From: Pacificimonas pallii
GTDB taxonomy: Bacteria; Pseudomonadota; Alphaproteobacteria; Sphingomonadales; Sphingomonadaceae
Direction of reading: 5' to 3'
DNA length: 64,000 nucleotides
Assembly (NCBI RefSeq): GCF_019204005.1
Contig: NZ_JAGSPA010000004.1
Coordinates: forward strand, 216,001-280,000
Within the stretch, counting starts at the first letter, position 1. Each line of letters opens with the position of its first letter. Position numbers and translations under genes: made by a program. Of this stretch, positions 29,467-39,510 are shown in pieces. The notes beneath the pieces are model-generated. The model ran no database searches and was not told where the DNA came from. It saw nothing but the letters and a program-made list of their open reading frames with translations.

Positions 29467-29895
29467 ATGAATTTTGTCCGTCCGCTTCTTCTGACCGCCA
29501 TTGGCCTTGCTTTGGCCGCGTGCAGCCGTGGGGGCGAGACACCGCGCGCCGACATCGCCGCTGCGCAGACGACCACCATTGGCGTCAATGCCTTCCTGTG
29601 GCGCGCAAGCCTGGAAACATTGTCGTTCATGCCGATGGCGCAGGTCGATTCGACCGGCGGCGTGATCGTGACCGATTGGTATACCAACCCGCAAGTGTCC
29701 GAAGAGCGCGTGAAAGTGACCGTCTATATTCTGGATCAGATGCTGCGTGCCGATGGCCTGCGCGTCGCCGCGGTCCGCCAGCAGAACAGCAATGGCAATT
29801 GGGTCGATGTGCCGGTGCGCGCCGGTACGGTGCAAAAGCTGGAAGAAACGATCCTGACCCGCGCGCGTGACATACGCCGTTCGCAGATCGGCTAG
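29467..29895 (+). CDS. DUF3576 lipoprotein
   Basis: A 142-residue lipoprotein of the DUF3576 family. The signal peptide ends in [10 protein letters not shown], so Cys19 would be lipidated. The mature domain has the family pattern [20 protein letters not shown], followed by [12 protein letters not shown] strand [12 protein letters not shown] and [19 protein letters not shown]. Its place directly before leuS and the outer-membrane assembly gene lptE is a conserved alphaproteobacterial arrangement that points to an envelope role; the exact function is unknown. The leuS frame begins with a GTG that overlaps its stop codon. Confidence 0.9.
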   Translation: MNFVRPLLLTAIGLALAACSRGGETPRADIAAAQTTTIGVNAFLWRASLETLSFMPMAQVDSTGGVIVTDWYTNPQVSEERVKVTVYILDQMLRADGLRVAAVRQQNSNGNWVDVPVRAGTVQKLEETILTRARDIRRSQIG

Positions 29896-29906
29896 TGCCC
29901 GATTCC

Positions 29907-32417
29907 ATGAGTGCGAAGTTCGATGCCGCCGCCGCCGAGGCGCGCTGGCAGGGGGAATGGGATGCGCGCGGCACGTTCGTCGCCGACAGTGCGTCTGAAA
30001 AGCCGAAACGCTACGTCCTTGAGATGTTCCCTTATCCCTCCGGGCGCATCCACATGGGTCACGTCCGCAATTATGCGATGGGCGACGTCATCGCGCGCCA
30101 GCGCAGGATGGCGGGCGACGAGGTGCTGCACCCGATGGGCTGGGACGCCTTTGGCATGCCGGCGGAAAATGCCGCCATGGAGCGCGGCGTGCATCCGGAA
30201 GGCTGGACGCGCGGCAACATCGCCGCAATGCGCGCGCAACTGAAAACGCTGGGTTTCGCGATCGACTGGAGCCGCGAATTCGCGACCTGCGATGCCAGCT
30301 ATTATGGTCATGAACAGGCGCTGTTCCTGAAATTTCACCAGGCTGGCCTGATCGAGCGGCGCGAGGCCTATGTGAACTGGGACCCGGTCGATATGACCGT
30401 CCTTGCCAATGAGCAGGTCATCGATGGCAAGGGCTGGCGCTCCGGCGCGGATGTCGAGCGCAAGAAGATGGCACAGTGGTTCCTGAAAATCACCGACTTT
30501 GCCGACGATCTGCTGGACGGTCTCGAAGGGCTGGAAAACTGGCCCGACAAGGTGCGCACCATGCAGGCAAACTGGATTGGCCGCTCGCAGGGGCTGAGGT
30601 TCAGCTTTGCGATTGAGGGTCGCGAAGACCGGCTGAGCGTTTACACGACCCGCCCGGACACGCTGTTCGGCGCGAGCTTCGCCGCCATCGCCGCGGATCA
30701 CCCGCTGGCGTCCGAGCTGGCCGGGACCGATGCCGGTATTGCGGCGTTTATCGACAGTTGCCGCGCGACAGGCACAACCGAGGCGGAGCTGGAAACGGCG
30801 GAAAAGCGCGGCTACGACACCGGCCTGCGCGTCGTGCATCCGCTGGATGACGGCATGACGCTACCTGTCTTCATCGCGAATTTCGTGCTGATGGAATATG
30901 GCACGGGCGCGGTTTTCGGTTGCCCGGCGCACGACCAGCGTGATCTCGATTTTGCGCGGAAATACGCACTCCCCGTGCCGCGCGTCGTCGCGCCGGAGGG
31001 TGAGGCCGGCGAGGGCATTCAGGACGAGGCCTATACGGGGCCCGGCAAGCTGGTGAATTCCGGCTGGCTGACCGGTATGGAGGTCGAGGGCGCCATCGCC
31101 GCCGTCATCGAAAAGGCCCAAAGCGAGGGCTGGGGCGAGGGGACGGTGCAATATCGTCTGCGCGACTGGGGCATCAGCCGCCAGCGTTATTGGGGTACGC
31201 CGATTCCCTTCGTGCACTGCCCCGCCTGCGGCGTCGTGCCGGTTCCCGAAGATCAATTGCCGATCGAGCTGCCGAAGGACGTGAATTTCGACAGGCCCGG
31301 CAACCCGCTGCTGCGTCACCCGACGTGGAAGGACACGAACTGTCCCAAATGCGGCGAGGCGGCGGAACGCGAGACCGACACGCTCGATACATTCGCGGAT
31401 TCCAGCTGGTATTTCCTGCGCTTCGCCAGCCAGCCGGACGACACGGCCTTCTATCCCGCGGAAATCGCCAAATGGCTGCCCGTCGACCAGTATATCGGCG
31501 GCGTCGAGCACGCGATCCTGCACCTGCTCTACGCCCGCTTCTGGACGCGCGCGCTAAACCATATCGGCATGGTCGACGTGAAAGAGCCGTTCAAACAGCT
31601 GTTCACGCAGGGCATGGTCACGCACGAGACCTACCGGTCTGACGATGGTCGCTGGGTCGAGCCGACATCCGTTGAGAAGCGCGGCGGCGCCCTTTTCGAA
31701 CGGGGCACCGGCGCCGCGATCACAGCCGGCCGCATCGAAAAGATGTCGAAGTCCAAGAAAAACACGGTCGACCCCGAACCCATCATCGAACGCTATGGCG
31801 CGGACGCTGTACGCTGGTTCGTGCTGTCCGACTCGCCGCCCGAGCGCGACCTCGAATGGTCCGATGCGGGCATTGAGGGTGCCAATCGCTTCGTCCAGCG
31901 CCTGTGGAAACTGGTCGGCAAGGCGGGCGAGGGCGACGGCGATGACGAGGCCCTGACCCGCAATGTCCACAAGGCCATTCAGGGCATCACTGAAGACATT
32001 GACGCCCTGCGCTTCAACAAGATGGTCGCGCGCTGCTATGAATTGACCGGGGCCATCGAGAAGGCGAAACCCAGCGCCGCGCGTGCCGAGGCGATCCGGA
32101 CCCTCGTCCTCTTGGCCGCGCCCGCCATGCCGCACATCGCCGAGGAAGCCTGGTCGATCCTGGGCGGCGAAGGCCTTGCCGCCGACACGGCCTGGCCCGT
32201 CGCCGACCCCGCGATGCTGGTCGAGGACAGTGTGACCATCGCCGTTCAGATGAACGGCAAGCTGAAGGACACGCTCGACATCCCCAGGGGCCTGCCGCGC
32301 GAGGAGGTGGAGGCCGCGGTCATGGCGCGCGAAAAGGTCGCCGCGGCGCTCGCCGGCAAGACGCTGCGGAAAGTCATCGTCGTTCCCGACCGTCTCGTGA
32401 ATCTGGTGGTCGGATGA
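29907..32417 (+). CDS. leuS: leucyl-tRNA synthetase
   Basis: Charges tRNA-Leu. Class I synthetase of about 836 residues: the HIGH motif is [15 protein letters not shown], the editing (CP1) domain spans roughly residues 220-410 with [12 protein letters not shown], the zinc ribbon has [15 protein letters not shown] and [11 protein letters not shown], and the KMSKS motif is [14 protein letters not shown]. The C-terminal appended domain ends [17 protein letters not shown] start at ATG 29907 ([15 protein letters not shown]); a GTG at 29895 overlapping the previous stop is an alternative. Its stop overlaps the lptE start (ATGA). Confidence 0.98.
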   Translation: MSAKFDAAAAEARWQGEWDARGTFVADSASEKPKRYVLEMFPYPSGRIHMGHVRNYAMGDVIARQRRMAGDEVLHPMGWDAFGMPAENAAMERGVHPEGWTRGNIAAMRAQLKTLGFAIDWSREFATCDASYYGHEQALFLKFHQAGLIERREAYVNWDPVDMTVLANEQVIDGKGWRSGADVERKKMAQWFLKITDFADDLLDGLEGLENWPDKVRTMQANWIGRSQGLRFSFAIEGREDRLSVYTTRPDTLFGASFAAIAADHPLASELAGTDAGIAAFIDSCRATGTTEAELETAEKRGYDTGLRVVHPLDDGMTLPVFIANFVLMEYGTGAVFGCPAHDQRDLDFARKYALPVPRVVAPEGEAGEGIQDEAYTGPGKLVNSGWLTGMEVEGAIAAVIEKAQSEGWGEGTVQYRLRDWGISRQRYWGTPIPFVHCPACGVVPVPEDQLPIELPKDVNFDRPGNPLLRHPTWKDTNCPKCGEAAERETDTLDTFADSSWYFLRFASQPDDTAFYPAEIAKWLPVDQYIGGVEHAILHLLYARFWTRALNHIGMVDVKEPFKQLFTQGMVTHETYRSDDGRWVEPTSVEKRGGALFERGTGAAITAGRIEKMSKSKKNTVDPEPIIERYGADAVRWFVLSDSPPERDLEWSDAGIEGANRFVQRLWKLVGKAGEGDGDDEALTRNVHKAIQGITEDIDALRFNKMVARCYELTGAIEKAKPSAARAEAIRTLVLLAAPAMPHIAEEAWSILGGEGLAADTAWPVADPAMLVEDSVTIAVQMNGKLKDTLDIPRGLPREEVEAAVMAREKVAAALAGKTLRKVIVVPDRLVNLVVG

Positions 32418-32905
32418 CCCGCCGCGCGCTTTTGATCGCCGTCACGGCATTGTCGCTTGGCGGGTGCCAGCTGGCACCCGTTTATGGCGGCGGCGGCAAT
32501 AGCGCGGCGGCGCAGACGCTGAACAGCATCAGCGTGTCATCCATTCCTGACCGTCCCGGCTATCTGGTACGGCAGGCGCTGCTCGACCGGATGACGGGCG
32601 AGGGGGACACGCGCTACCGGCTGGATGTCGCGCTTGACGACGAGATTAGCGGCCTTGGCATTCGCGGCGATGATTCCATCACGCGCGAACGGCGAACGCT
32701 GCGCGCGCGTTATCAGCTGATCGACCAGGTCACGGGCAATACGCTGATCGATGAGACGGTGCGGACGGACAGCGGCATCGACGTCGTCAGTTCCGATTAT
32801 GCCGTCGTCGCGGCGGAACAGGACGCGCTTGAGCGTCTGTCGGAAGATATTGCCAGCCAGATTACCGCGCGCATCGCCAGCTTCGCGGCATCGCGGGACC
32901 GGTGA
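32414..32905 (+). CDS. lptE: LPS-assembly lipoprotein LptE
   Basis: Outer-membrane lipoprotein that plugs LptD for lipopolysaccharide insertion. The 163-residue product has a signal peptide ending [12 protein letters not shown] with lipidated Cys18, then the LptE/RlpB pattern [31 protein letters not shown] and the C-terminal [20 protein letters not shown] followed by an amphipathic helix. The leuS-lptE-holA order is conserved in alphaproteobacteria. Both junctions overlap by four bases (ATGA with leuS, GTGA with holA). Confidence 0.92.
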   Translation: MTRRALLIAVTALSLGGCQLAPVYGGGGNSAAAQTLNSISVSSIPDRPGYLVRQALLDRMTGEGDTRYRLDVALDDEISGLGIRGDDSITRERRTLRARYQLIDQVTGNTLIDETVRTDSGIDVVSSDYAVVAAEQDALERLSEDIASQITARIASFAASRDR

Positions 32906-33972
32906 AGGCCGACAAACGCCCCGCCATCGACGCGGCCATGGCGGCCGCCATGGCCAATGGCTCCGCGCAGACGCGCATCTGGCTGTTTTATGGACAGGAC
33001 GAGGCGGGCGCGAAGTCCGCCGCCGACCGGCTGACCGCGGCACTGATCGGTGGTGACCCCATGGCCCGCACCGACTTCACATCCGCCGAACTGAAGGACG
33101 ATCCGTCACGGTTGGCGGCGGAGGCCGCGGCGATTTCCATGTTCGGCGGCAACAGGACGATCCGTGTCGACCAGGTGTCCGAGGCCCCCGGATCGAACAT
33201 CCGCGCCGCTGTCGAGGCGCTGCTGCAGGCGCCAGAGGCGGGCAATCCGGTGATCCTGTCCGGCGGCGATATCAAGGCGACCTCGGCGCTGGTGAAAATG
33301 ATCGGCGGCAGCGATCTGGGCGCGGCGCTCAGATTCTGGCAGCCGAATGCGCGTGATGCCGCTCAGCTGGCGCAGGAATTATGCGCGGCGGCGGGTTTGC
33401 AGCCCGACCGGGCCGTACAGCAGGCAATGGCGCAGATGATCGTCGCCAATCGTGCCATTGCCGAGCGGGAGATCGAGAAATTCGCGCTCTATCTGGATGC
33501 GTCCGCGGACGATCCAAAGGCGCTGAATGAAGATGTCATGGACCTGTTGGGGGCGGCGTTTTCAGAGGGCGATTTTTCGGCGCTCACCATGGCGGTGGCG
33601 GGCGGCAACCCGGATGCGGCGGCACGTGAACATGCGCGGCTGCTGCATGATGGCAAGGTGAGCGTCGCGCAGCTTCGCGCGGTACAGCGCCGCTTTTCCC
33701 AGCTGGTGTCGCTGGCGCGCGGCACGGCGGCGGGGCAAAGCGCAGAAGCGGTGATCGAGGCCGAGGGCCGACGTATCTTCTGGAAGGAGAAGGCCGCCCT
33801 GACGCGGGAGCTGAAGCTGTGGAATGCCCGCGACGCCGAAACCGCGCTCGGCCGGCTATCGGAGGCGGAAGTGAAGTTCAAGTCCAGCGGGACGGCGGAT
33901 GGCGACCTGCTGACCGCGGACATATTTCTGACACTCGCCCGCCGTGCGCAGGCGCGTGGGCGGCGGATCTAA
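32902..33972 (+). CDS. holA: DNA polymerase III delta subunit
   Basis: Opens the beta clamp in the replication clamp loader. The 356-residue protein has IWLFYGQDEAGAKSAADRL near residue 30, the degenerate nucleotide-binding region of delta, then SMFGGNRTIRVDQVSE, and the C-terminal collar with HDGKVSVAQLRAVQRRF. Start is GTG 32902, overlapping the lptE stop (GTGA), so the two are coupled. It is the last gene of the leuS operon; the M23 endopeptidase gene converges on it 107 bases further, a gap in which I see no gene. Confidence 0.93.
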   Translation: MKADKRPAIDAAMAAAMANGSAQTRIWLFYGQDEAGAKSAADRLTAALIGGDPMARTDFTSAELKDDPSRLAAEAAAISMFGGNRTIRVDQVSEAPGSNIRAAVEALLQAPEAGNPVILSGGDIKATSALVKMIGGSDLGAALRFWQPNARDAAQLAQELCAAAGLQPDRAVQQAMAQMIVANRAIAEREIEKFALYLDASADDPKALNEDVMDLLGAAFSEGDFSALTMAVAGGNPDAAAREHARLLHDGKVSVAQLRAVQRRFSQLVSLARGTAAGQSAEAVIEAEGRRIFWKEKAALTRELKLWNARDAETALGRLSEAEVKFKSSGTADGDLLTADIFLTLARRAQARGRRI

Positions 33973-34079
33973 GGCTTCACGCGGTTCAGCCCGGATGCGT
34001 CCCCAGCTGCACCTGGCATCATCGGCTCAGCGAATTCGCGGTCGGACCCGCAAAGCCGACAGCGCGGAATTCCCGGTCG

Positions 34080-35525
34080 CTAGGGCCCGTTGACGACCTC
34101 AATATCGGCACCTGCCTCGTCCTTGTTCCCGACCGGCGAAATGCCGCGCAGGCGGGCAAGTTCGGTCTGGAATGCGCGCAGCTCGCTGCCGGTCAGTTCG
34201 ACGCCGGTTGGCAGTTTCTGCGAACGCGGGTTCACCGCGCGTCCGGCGACGTGCACTTCATAATGCAGATGCGGCCCCGTCGACATGCCGGTGGACCCGA
34301 CATAGCCAATCTTCTGTCCCTGACTGACGCTGGTGCCGCGCCCGATACCGTCGGCGAAACCGCGCATGTGGCTGTAGCTGGTCACGATGCCGTTGCGGTG
34401 ACGGATGCGGACCTGATTGCCATAGCCGCCATTGCGTCCGGCGAAAATGACGGTGCCCGCTGCGGTCGCTTCGATAGGCGTGCCGGAACGCGCGGCGTAA
34501 TCAATGCCCTTGTGCATGCGCGTGCGCTTCAGGACCGGGTGACGGCGCATACCGAACCCGGATGAGGTGCGCGCGCCGCGTACAGGCGACAGCGACATCC
34601 CCTCTTTCACGCCCTTGCCGTCAGCAAGAAAATACTGCGTCTTGCCGTCCTTTTCCCATGCGGCGATTTCCAGGTCTTTTCCCTGTCCATCAAGGCGCGC
34701 ATACAGCAATTCGCCGGTCTGGGTTTCCCCCGTCTCGGCGCGTTTGTGCGCGACGACGACATCGAATTCGTCAGAGGCATAGACGTTGCGCTGGAAATTC
34801 ACGCGCGGGCTCAGCACCTTGATAAAATTGGCAACGACGCGGCTTGGCAGGCCGGCGGTCCGCGCCGATTTGTACAGGCTATCGCCGACGAGGCCGGACA
34901 CGCGCAGCGGCGTGTCATCGATCCGGATGGGTACCGGGCGCACGAACAGATCACGGCTGGCGTTGCGGGCGATTTCGATCTTCAGGTCGAAGGCCGCGCG
35001 AAAGGCGAGTTCTTCCAGGGGCCGCGGCTGTGTCCGGTCGGTACGGCGGCCCAGGACGAGATCGAAGGTCGTGCCGGGCTGCAGGCGGGAGATGTCGGCG
35101 TGATCCTGAACCAGCGAAGTGGCCTCCGCAATATCCGACATGCTGACGCCCGCGCGGCGCAGCGCGCCCGAGAAGCTGTCGACCGCGCCCAGCTCCGCCA
35201 CCAGCTCTATGCGCGGCCGCTCGGGCGTTTCTTTCAGCGGTTTGACAAGAGCGGTCGCGCTGACCTTCATTCCCGTCTGGCCGCCTTTGGAAAGCGGTGC
35301 GACGCGGATCGCGGTGAGCGAACCGAGCTGTGCGCTTTGCAATGCGGGTGCCGCGCGCGCCGGCAGCGATGCCGGACTGCTTGCGATCAGGAACGCGATC
35401 GCCAGCATGATGACCAGTGACGCCATCCCGCGCCACCAGCGTCCCGTGCCGATATCATCGCCCAGATCGACAAAAAAGCGCTGTGCGGGATGCGCCGGGG
35501 CGGGTGCTTGCGTGTTCGCAAACAT
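34080..35525 (-). CDS. M23-family peptidoglycan endopeptidase
   Basis: A 481-residue membrane-anchored, periplasm-facing protein. One N-terminal transmembrane segment (ASLVIMLAIAFLIASSPASL) is followed by a long region with OapA/LysM-like features, including DISRLQPGTTFDLVLGRR. The C-terminal M23 (LytM) domain has both zinc motifs, RMHKGIDYAA (HxxxD) and GPHLHYEVHV (HxH), so it should cut peptidoglycan cross-links. The ATG at 35525 is my choice; an upstream TTG 35558 would add 11 residues. The gene is divergent from the helicase gene, with about 300 bases of AT-richer intergenic sequence in between. Confidence 0.92.
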   Translation of the reverse strand: MFANTQAPAPAHPAQRFFVDLGDDIGTGRWWRGMASLVIMLAIAFLIASSPASLPARAAPALQSAQLGSLTAIRVAPLSKGGQTGMKVSATALVKPLKETPERPRIELVAELGAVDSFSGALRRAGVSMSDIAEATSLVQDHADISRLQPGTTFDLVLGRRTDRTQPRPLEELAFRAAFDLKIEIARNASRDLFVRPVPIRIDDTPLRVSGLVGDSLYKSARTAGLPSRVVANFIKVLSPRVNFQRNVYASDEFDVVVAHKRAETGETQTGELLYARLDGQGKDLEIAAWEKDGKTQYFLADGKGVKEGMSLSPVRGARTSSGFGMRRHPVLKRTRMHKGIDYAARSGTPIEATAAGTVIFAGRNGGYGNQVRIRHRNGIVTSYSHMRGFADGIGRGTSVSQGQKIGYVGSTGMSTGPHLHYEVHVAGRAVNPRSQKLPTGVELTGSELRAFQTELARLRGISPVGNKDEAGADIEVVNGP

Positions 35526-35823
35526 CGCCAGTCCATCAAGTGCCGCGCCCTTGTACAATTAGAGACCCCTCCCTCGCCGCCTGTCCACATGCGCATGCCA
35601 GGCTGGCCAACTTCTGGAAACCATATCTCGGTGAGACTGAATTTTCCTGTGAATCCGAATAGTCACGCAGAATCCTTAATGTCAAATAAACGGAATCGGC
35701 GATAGCGCCTCCTTGCGGTGAACGGTTCACATGAAGGGATGAACGGAGTCCGCGCCGGAACCATCCACAAGCGCGGCAATCTTGGCGCTTGCGATGCGCG
35801 CAGGGAGCCGCCACATTCCTGCC
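35526..35823. other. intergenic region between M23 peptidase and helicase genes
   Basis: About 298 bases with no supported gene. The stretch 35620-35700 is clearly lower in GC than its surroundings and probably holds the divergent promoters. No palindrome, repeat or RNA gene stands out. Confidence 0.4.
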
Positions 35824-38343
35824 ATGGCTGCCCCGAAGCTGACCGCCGTCCTTGGCCCCACCAATACGGGCAAGACGCATCTCGCGGTGACGCGCATGTG
35901 CGGCCATGCATCCGGGATGATGGGATTTCCGCTGCGGCTGCTGGCGCGCGAAGTCTACGACCGGGTCGTCGCGATCAAGGGGCGGGCGCAGGTCGCGCTG
36001 GTGACCGGCGAAGAAAAGATCGTCCCCGACGGCGCGCGCTACTGGCTGTGTACGGCAGAGGCGATGCCCACCGATATTCACCCCGAATTTATCGCCATAG
36101 ACGAGGTGCAGCTCGCCGCTGACCCGGAGCGCGGCCATGTGTTCACCGACCGCCTGCTCCACCGGCGCGGTACGGCGGAAACCATGCTGCTGGGCGCATC
36201 GACGATGATCCCGATGGTGCGGCGCCTGTTGCCCGACGCCTTCATCGAAAGCCGCCCCCGCTTTTCGCAGATCACCCACGCCGGTCCAAAGAAACTGTCG
36301 CGCCTGCCGCGCCGCGCGGCACTGATCGCGTTCAGCGTCGAAGAGGTGTATGCGCTTGCCGAAATGCTGCGGCGGCAAAAGGGCGGCGCGGCGGTGGTGA
36401 TGGGCGCGCTCAGCCCGCGCACACGAAATGCTCAGGTGGACCTCTACCAGTCGGGCGAGGTGGATTATCTTGTCGCGACCGACGCCATTGGCATGGGTCT
36501 CAACATGGACATCGATCATATCGCCTTCGCGGCCCTGTCGAAATTCGATGGACAGAGAAACCGCCGACTTTCGCCTGCGGAAATGGCCCAGATCGCCGGG
36601 CGGGCGGGGCGATACCAGACCGACGGTACATTCGGCACGCTGGTCTACGGTGACGCTGGCGGACCCGAGTTGCAGGAACCGGAGGTCGAGGCGATCGAGA
36701 GCCACGACTTCACACCCGTGAAGCGGCTGACGTGGCGCAATGCCCGGCTCGACTGGCGGTCGCTGCCCAGTCTGATCCAATCGCTGGAGCAGCGTCCGGA
36801 ACGGGATGATCTGGCGCGGACGAACCGCGCGACGGACGAGGCGGTGCTGAAGCTACTTGCCGAAGATCCCGTCATTGCGGGCCGCGCAGGGTCGCCGGAG
36901 CGCCTTCGTATATTATGGTCGGTTTGCAACCTGCCCGATTATCGCAAGTCCGGGGCAAAGGAACATGCGCGTCTCGCGGCGCGTATCTTCCTCAATCTGA
37001 CGGAGGGCGATGGCCATATTCCGACCGACTGGATCGCGGCGGAAGTGGCGCGCCTTGATGACAGGCAGGGCGGCATCGACGCGCTGTCGCACAGGATCTC
37101 GGCGGCGCGGACCTGGACCTATATTTCACATCGCGAGGCCTGGCTGGCCAATCCGCGCCTGTGGGCCGACCGGACGCGCGCGCTCGAGGAAAAGCTCTCG
37201 GACGCGCTGCACGAACGGCTGCGTCAGCGGTTCGTCGACAGGCGTACGTCGGTCCTCATGCGCGACCTTGCGGGCGGCGCCGACATGCTGCCCCTGGAAA
37301 TCGACGGCGACGGGACCGTCGCGATTGGCGGCGAGGAAATCGGAACACTCACCGGGTTTCGCTTCACGGCGGAAACGGCTGCGAAGGCAGGCGAGAAAAA
37401 GCGTCTGATCGCCGCCGCCGAGCGCCGCCTGTCCGGCGAGCTGGCAAAGCGCGGGGCCGAGCTGATTGCCGCGCCCGATCACGAATTCGAGCTGGCGCTG
37501 ACCGGGAAACTTCCGCCCCGTATCCTGTGGCGCGGCGCGCGCGTGGCTCGCATTCATGGCGGACCGACGGCGCTGCGGCCGCGCATCCGGCTCGCGCGGG
37601 CGATCGGTGCGCTCGATGCCGGTTTGACGGTCAGGATGGCGGAAAAACTGTCATCGTGGCTGTCAGCCCGGATCGAACATCATCTCGCCCCGCTCGCCCT
37701 GCTTGCGAAGACGGCGGATTCGCAGAATGCCAGCCCGGCGGCGCGGGGTCTGGCCGTGCAGATGATCGAGGCGCTGGGCGTTCTGGAAAAGCGGCCTCTC
37801 GCGCCGTTGCTGGCCTCGATGACCGGGGAAGACCGTGCACTGCTGTCGAAGGCCGGCGTCACCATCGGCATCACCCACCTGTTCGTTTCGGGGCTGCTGC
37901 GCCCGGCGCCGACCCGCTGGCGGCTCGCCCTTTGGGCCATTGCCTCGGGCCTTGAGAAAATGCCGCAGCCGCCTGCGCCTGGAATCGTCTCCTTTGCGGC
38001 CGATCCGGCCGCTCCCGATGCGTTTTATCCGGTGGCCGGATTTACCGTCATTGGCGGCCGCGCGATCCGGCTCGACATGATCGAGCGCCTGTCGCGTGCC
38101 CTGCATACGCAGCGCAAGGGTATGAAACCGTTCATGCCCGATGAGAATTGGGTGCCAACGCTGGGCCTCGACGCCGCGGATTTTGGCAAGGTGATGCGCG
38201 CGCTGGGGTATCGCCGAACAGAGATTGACGGGCGGCGTGCATTCCTCTGGCGCGGCCTCGACCGCCCCGTGCGGGATCGCCGCGGCGAGCGCGCGCCGTC
38301 GCCGCACTCTCCGTTCGCGGCGCTGAAGGCGCTGAAGGTTTGA
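35824..38343 (+). CDS. SUV3-like DEVQ-box RNA helicase
   Basis: An 839-residue superfamily 2 helicase resembling mitochondrial SUV3. Walker A is VLGPTNTGKTHLAV at residues 9-22, the Walker B box is AIDEVQLAAD in place of DExH/D, and the C-terminal helicase half has VATDAIGMGLNMDIDHIAFA and QIAGRAGRYQTDG (motif VI). The last third is an extended helical and basic region. The role in alphaproteobacteria is likely RNA unwinding in turnover or ribosome work, by analogy with SUV3. I start at ATG 35824 (MAAPKLTAV), 14 codons inside the open frame. Its stop overlaps the TTG start of an S4 RNA-binding gene. Confidence 0.93.
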   Translation: MAAPKLTAVLGPTNTGKTHLAVTRMCGHASGMMGFPLRLLAREVYDRVVAIKGRAQVALVTGEEKIVPDGARYWLCTAEAMPTDIHPEFIAIDEVQLAADPERGHVFTDRLLHRRGTAETMLLGASTMIPMVRRLLPDAFIESRPRFSQITHAGPKKLSRLPRRAALIAFSVEEVYALAEMLRRQKGGAAVVMGALSPRTRNAQVDLYQSGEVDYLVATDAIGMGLNMDIDHIAFAALSKFDGQRNRRLSPAEMAQIAGRAGRYQTDGTFGTLVYGDAGGPELQEPEVEAIESHDFTPVKRLTWRNARLDWRSLPSLIQSLEQRPERDDLARTNRATDEAVLKLLAEDPVIAGRAGSPERLRILWSVCNLPDYRKSGAKEHARLAARIFLNLTEGDGHIPTDWIAAEVARLDDRQGGIDALSHRISAARTWTYISHREAWLANPRLWADRTRALEEKLSDALHERLRQRFVDRRTSVLMRDLAGGADMLPLEIDGDGTVAIGGEEIGTLTGFRFTAETAAKAGEKKRLIAAAERRLSGELAKRGAELIAAPDHEFELALTGKLPPRILWRGARVARIHGGPTALRPRIRLARAIGALDAGLTVRMAEKLSSWLSARIEHHLAPLALLAKTADSQNASPAARGLAVQMIEALGVLEKRPLAPLLASMTGEDRALLSKAGVTIGITHLFVSGLLRPAPTRWRLALWAIASGLEKMPQPPAPGIVSFAADPAAPDAFYPVAGFTVIGGRAIRLDMIERLSRALHTQRKGMKPFMPDENWVPTLGLDAADFGKVMRALGYRRTEIDGRRAFLWRGLDRPVRDRRGERAPSPHSPFAALKALKV

Positions 38344-38675
38344 GCGGTACGCGGATAGATGGGCCGGTCCCGGCGCAGCGTATCGACAAATTCCTGTGGT
38401 TTGCCCGTCTGACAAAAACGCGCGGCGAAGCCCAAAGTCTCGCCAAGCGCCGCCGGATCAGGATAGAAGGACGGGTGATCAGGCGCGCCTCCGCCTGTGT
38501 GCACGTCGGCGATGTGATCGCGTTCACGCGGGGCGAGCGGGTCAGGATCGTGCGTGTCAGTGCCCTGGGGGATCGCCGCGGACCCTATACCGACGCGCGC
38601 GAACTTTATACCGACCTGGCGCCAGGCTTTGCCGTTTCGGATCGGCGGGATCATGTTCAGGACAGTCCAGGATAG
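38340..38675 (+). CDS. S4-domain RNA-binding protein (Hsp15-like)
   Basis: A 111-residue protein with an S4 RNA-binding domain: AQRIDKFLWFARLTKTRGEAQ and RRIRIEGRVIRRASACVHVGD. This is the pattern of Hsp15 (HslR), which binds stalled 50S subunits with peptidyl-tRNA. The start is TTG 38340, overlapping the helicase stop by four bases (TTGA), so expression should be coupled and kept low. The pairing of an RNA helicase and an S4 protein suggests a joint role on ribosomal or structured RNA. The tail after residue 90 is short and basic. Confidence 0.9.
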   Translation: MSGTRIDGPVPAQRIDKFLWFARLTKTRGEAQSLAKRRRIRIEGRVIRRASACVHVGDVIAFTRGERVRIVRVSALGDRRGPYTDARELYTDLAPGFAVSDRRDHVQDSPG

Positions 38676-38883
38676 GTGAGGATATGCGACGGGGCGCGGG
38701 GCCCGCCGCCAATGTCGGTGCCATGATGGCGTTCATTCCGAACGCCTCGCCAGCCAAGCCGAATCCATATCGTCACAGGCACGCGAAGCGGCGGCGCCCG
38801 CCCGCTAATCTCAGGATTGACCCTGTTCGGACCCACGCTTACGAACGCGGCTGTCCAGTAGTTAATCGGGGTTACAGATCGCC

Positions 38884-39219
38884 ATGACCTACGTCGTCAC
38901 CGACGCCTGCATCAAATGCAAATATACCGACTGCGTCGAGGTATGCCCCGTCGACTGTTTCTACGAGGGCGAGAACATGCTCGTCATCAACCCGTCGGAG
39001 TGCATCGATTGCGGCGTGTGCGAGCCTGAATGCCCCGCGGAGGCCATTCTGCCCGATACGGAGGACGGCCTCGAAAAATGGCTGGAACTCAACAATACCT
39101 ATTCCGCCGAATGGCCGAACATCACGGTGAAGAAGGACGAGCTTCCCGAGGCCGATGATCACAAGGGTGAAGACGGCAAGTTCGAGAAATACTTCTCGGC
39201 CGAACCCGGCGAGGGCTGA
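38884..39219 (+). CDS. fdxA: seven-iron ferredoxin FdxA
   Basis: A 111-residue low-potential electron carrier. The first cluster site has [18 protein letters not shown] and the second [14 protein letters not shown], the spacing of FdxA ferredoxins with one 3Fe-4S and one 4Fe-4S cluster. The C-terminal 60 residues are the acidic FdxA extension, with [14 protein letters not shown]. The order helicase-S4-fdxA-carD is widespread in alphaproteobacteria. The physiological partner is not known. The 208-base gap before it shows no gene. A strong palindromic hairpin follows the stop. Confidence 0.95.
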   Translation: MTYVVTDACIKCKYTDCVEVCPVDCFYEGENMLVINPSECIDCGVCEPECPAEAILPDTEDGLEKWLELNNTYSAEWPNITVKKDELPEADDHKGEDGKFEKYFSAEPGEG

Positions 39220-39224
39220 GGTTT

Positions 39225-39256
39225 TCGGCCGCGCGCATCGCCGATGGCGCGGCCGA
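39225..39256 (+). terminator. fdxA hairpin terminator candidate
   Basis: TCGGCCGCGC (39225-39234) pairs with GCGCGGCCGA (39247-39256), and the loop contains a further palindrome CATCG/CGATG. It begins six bases after the fdxA stop. There is no T run, so it is a stable hairpin rather than a classic intrinsic terminator. Confidence 0.55.
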
Positions 39257-39341
39257 CAGTAACGGATTGGCAACGTGCCGGGGGTGCCGCGCCTTCTCGA
39301 CTGGCGCATTTCGTTCTTTTCTGTTATGGTAATGTGATAAT

Positions 39342-39436
39342 CGTAAGAATTTCGGTTCTTGCGATGAAACCTATATGGCCGACCAGTTGCAGCCTGCGCG
39401 ACTGAATCCGGTTTGTGACAATTGGTGCAGGCACCA
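39342..39436 (+). promoter_or_regulatory. hairpins in the carD upstream region
   Basis: CGTAAGAA (39342-39349) pairs with TTCTTGCG (39356-39363) with one G-U, in a loop of TTTCGG-like tetraloop type, and TGGTGC/GCACCA (39423-39428, 39431-39436) forms a second palindrome. Both lie in the 291-base gap before carD, which otherwise holds nothing I recognise. They could be regulatory or mark the carD leader. Confidence 0.3.
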
Positions 39437-39510
39437 TACAGCGATGGCGAATTCAGACGGGCACGCCGTTTCGTGCAGGCTGTAAAGCCGATGCTGTCCT
39501 AGGAGTATTT

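Noticed and set aside
33973..34079. Possible readthrough extension of the M23 peptidase (36 open codons after the TAG)
   Set aside because: In GC-rich DNA such a short stop-free run is expected by chance, and the resulting peptide resembles nothing.
38684..38883. Small plus-strand frame of about 67 codons before fdxA
   Set aside because: Arg/Pro-rich composition, no ribosome site and no similarity to known small proteins.
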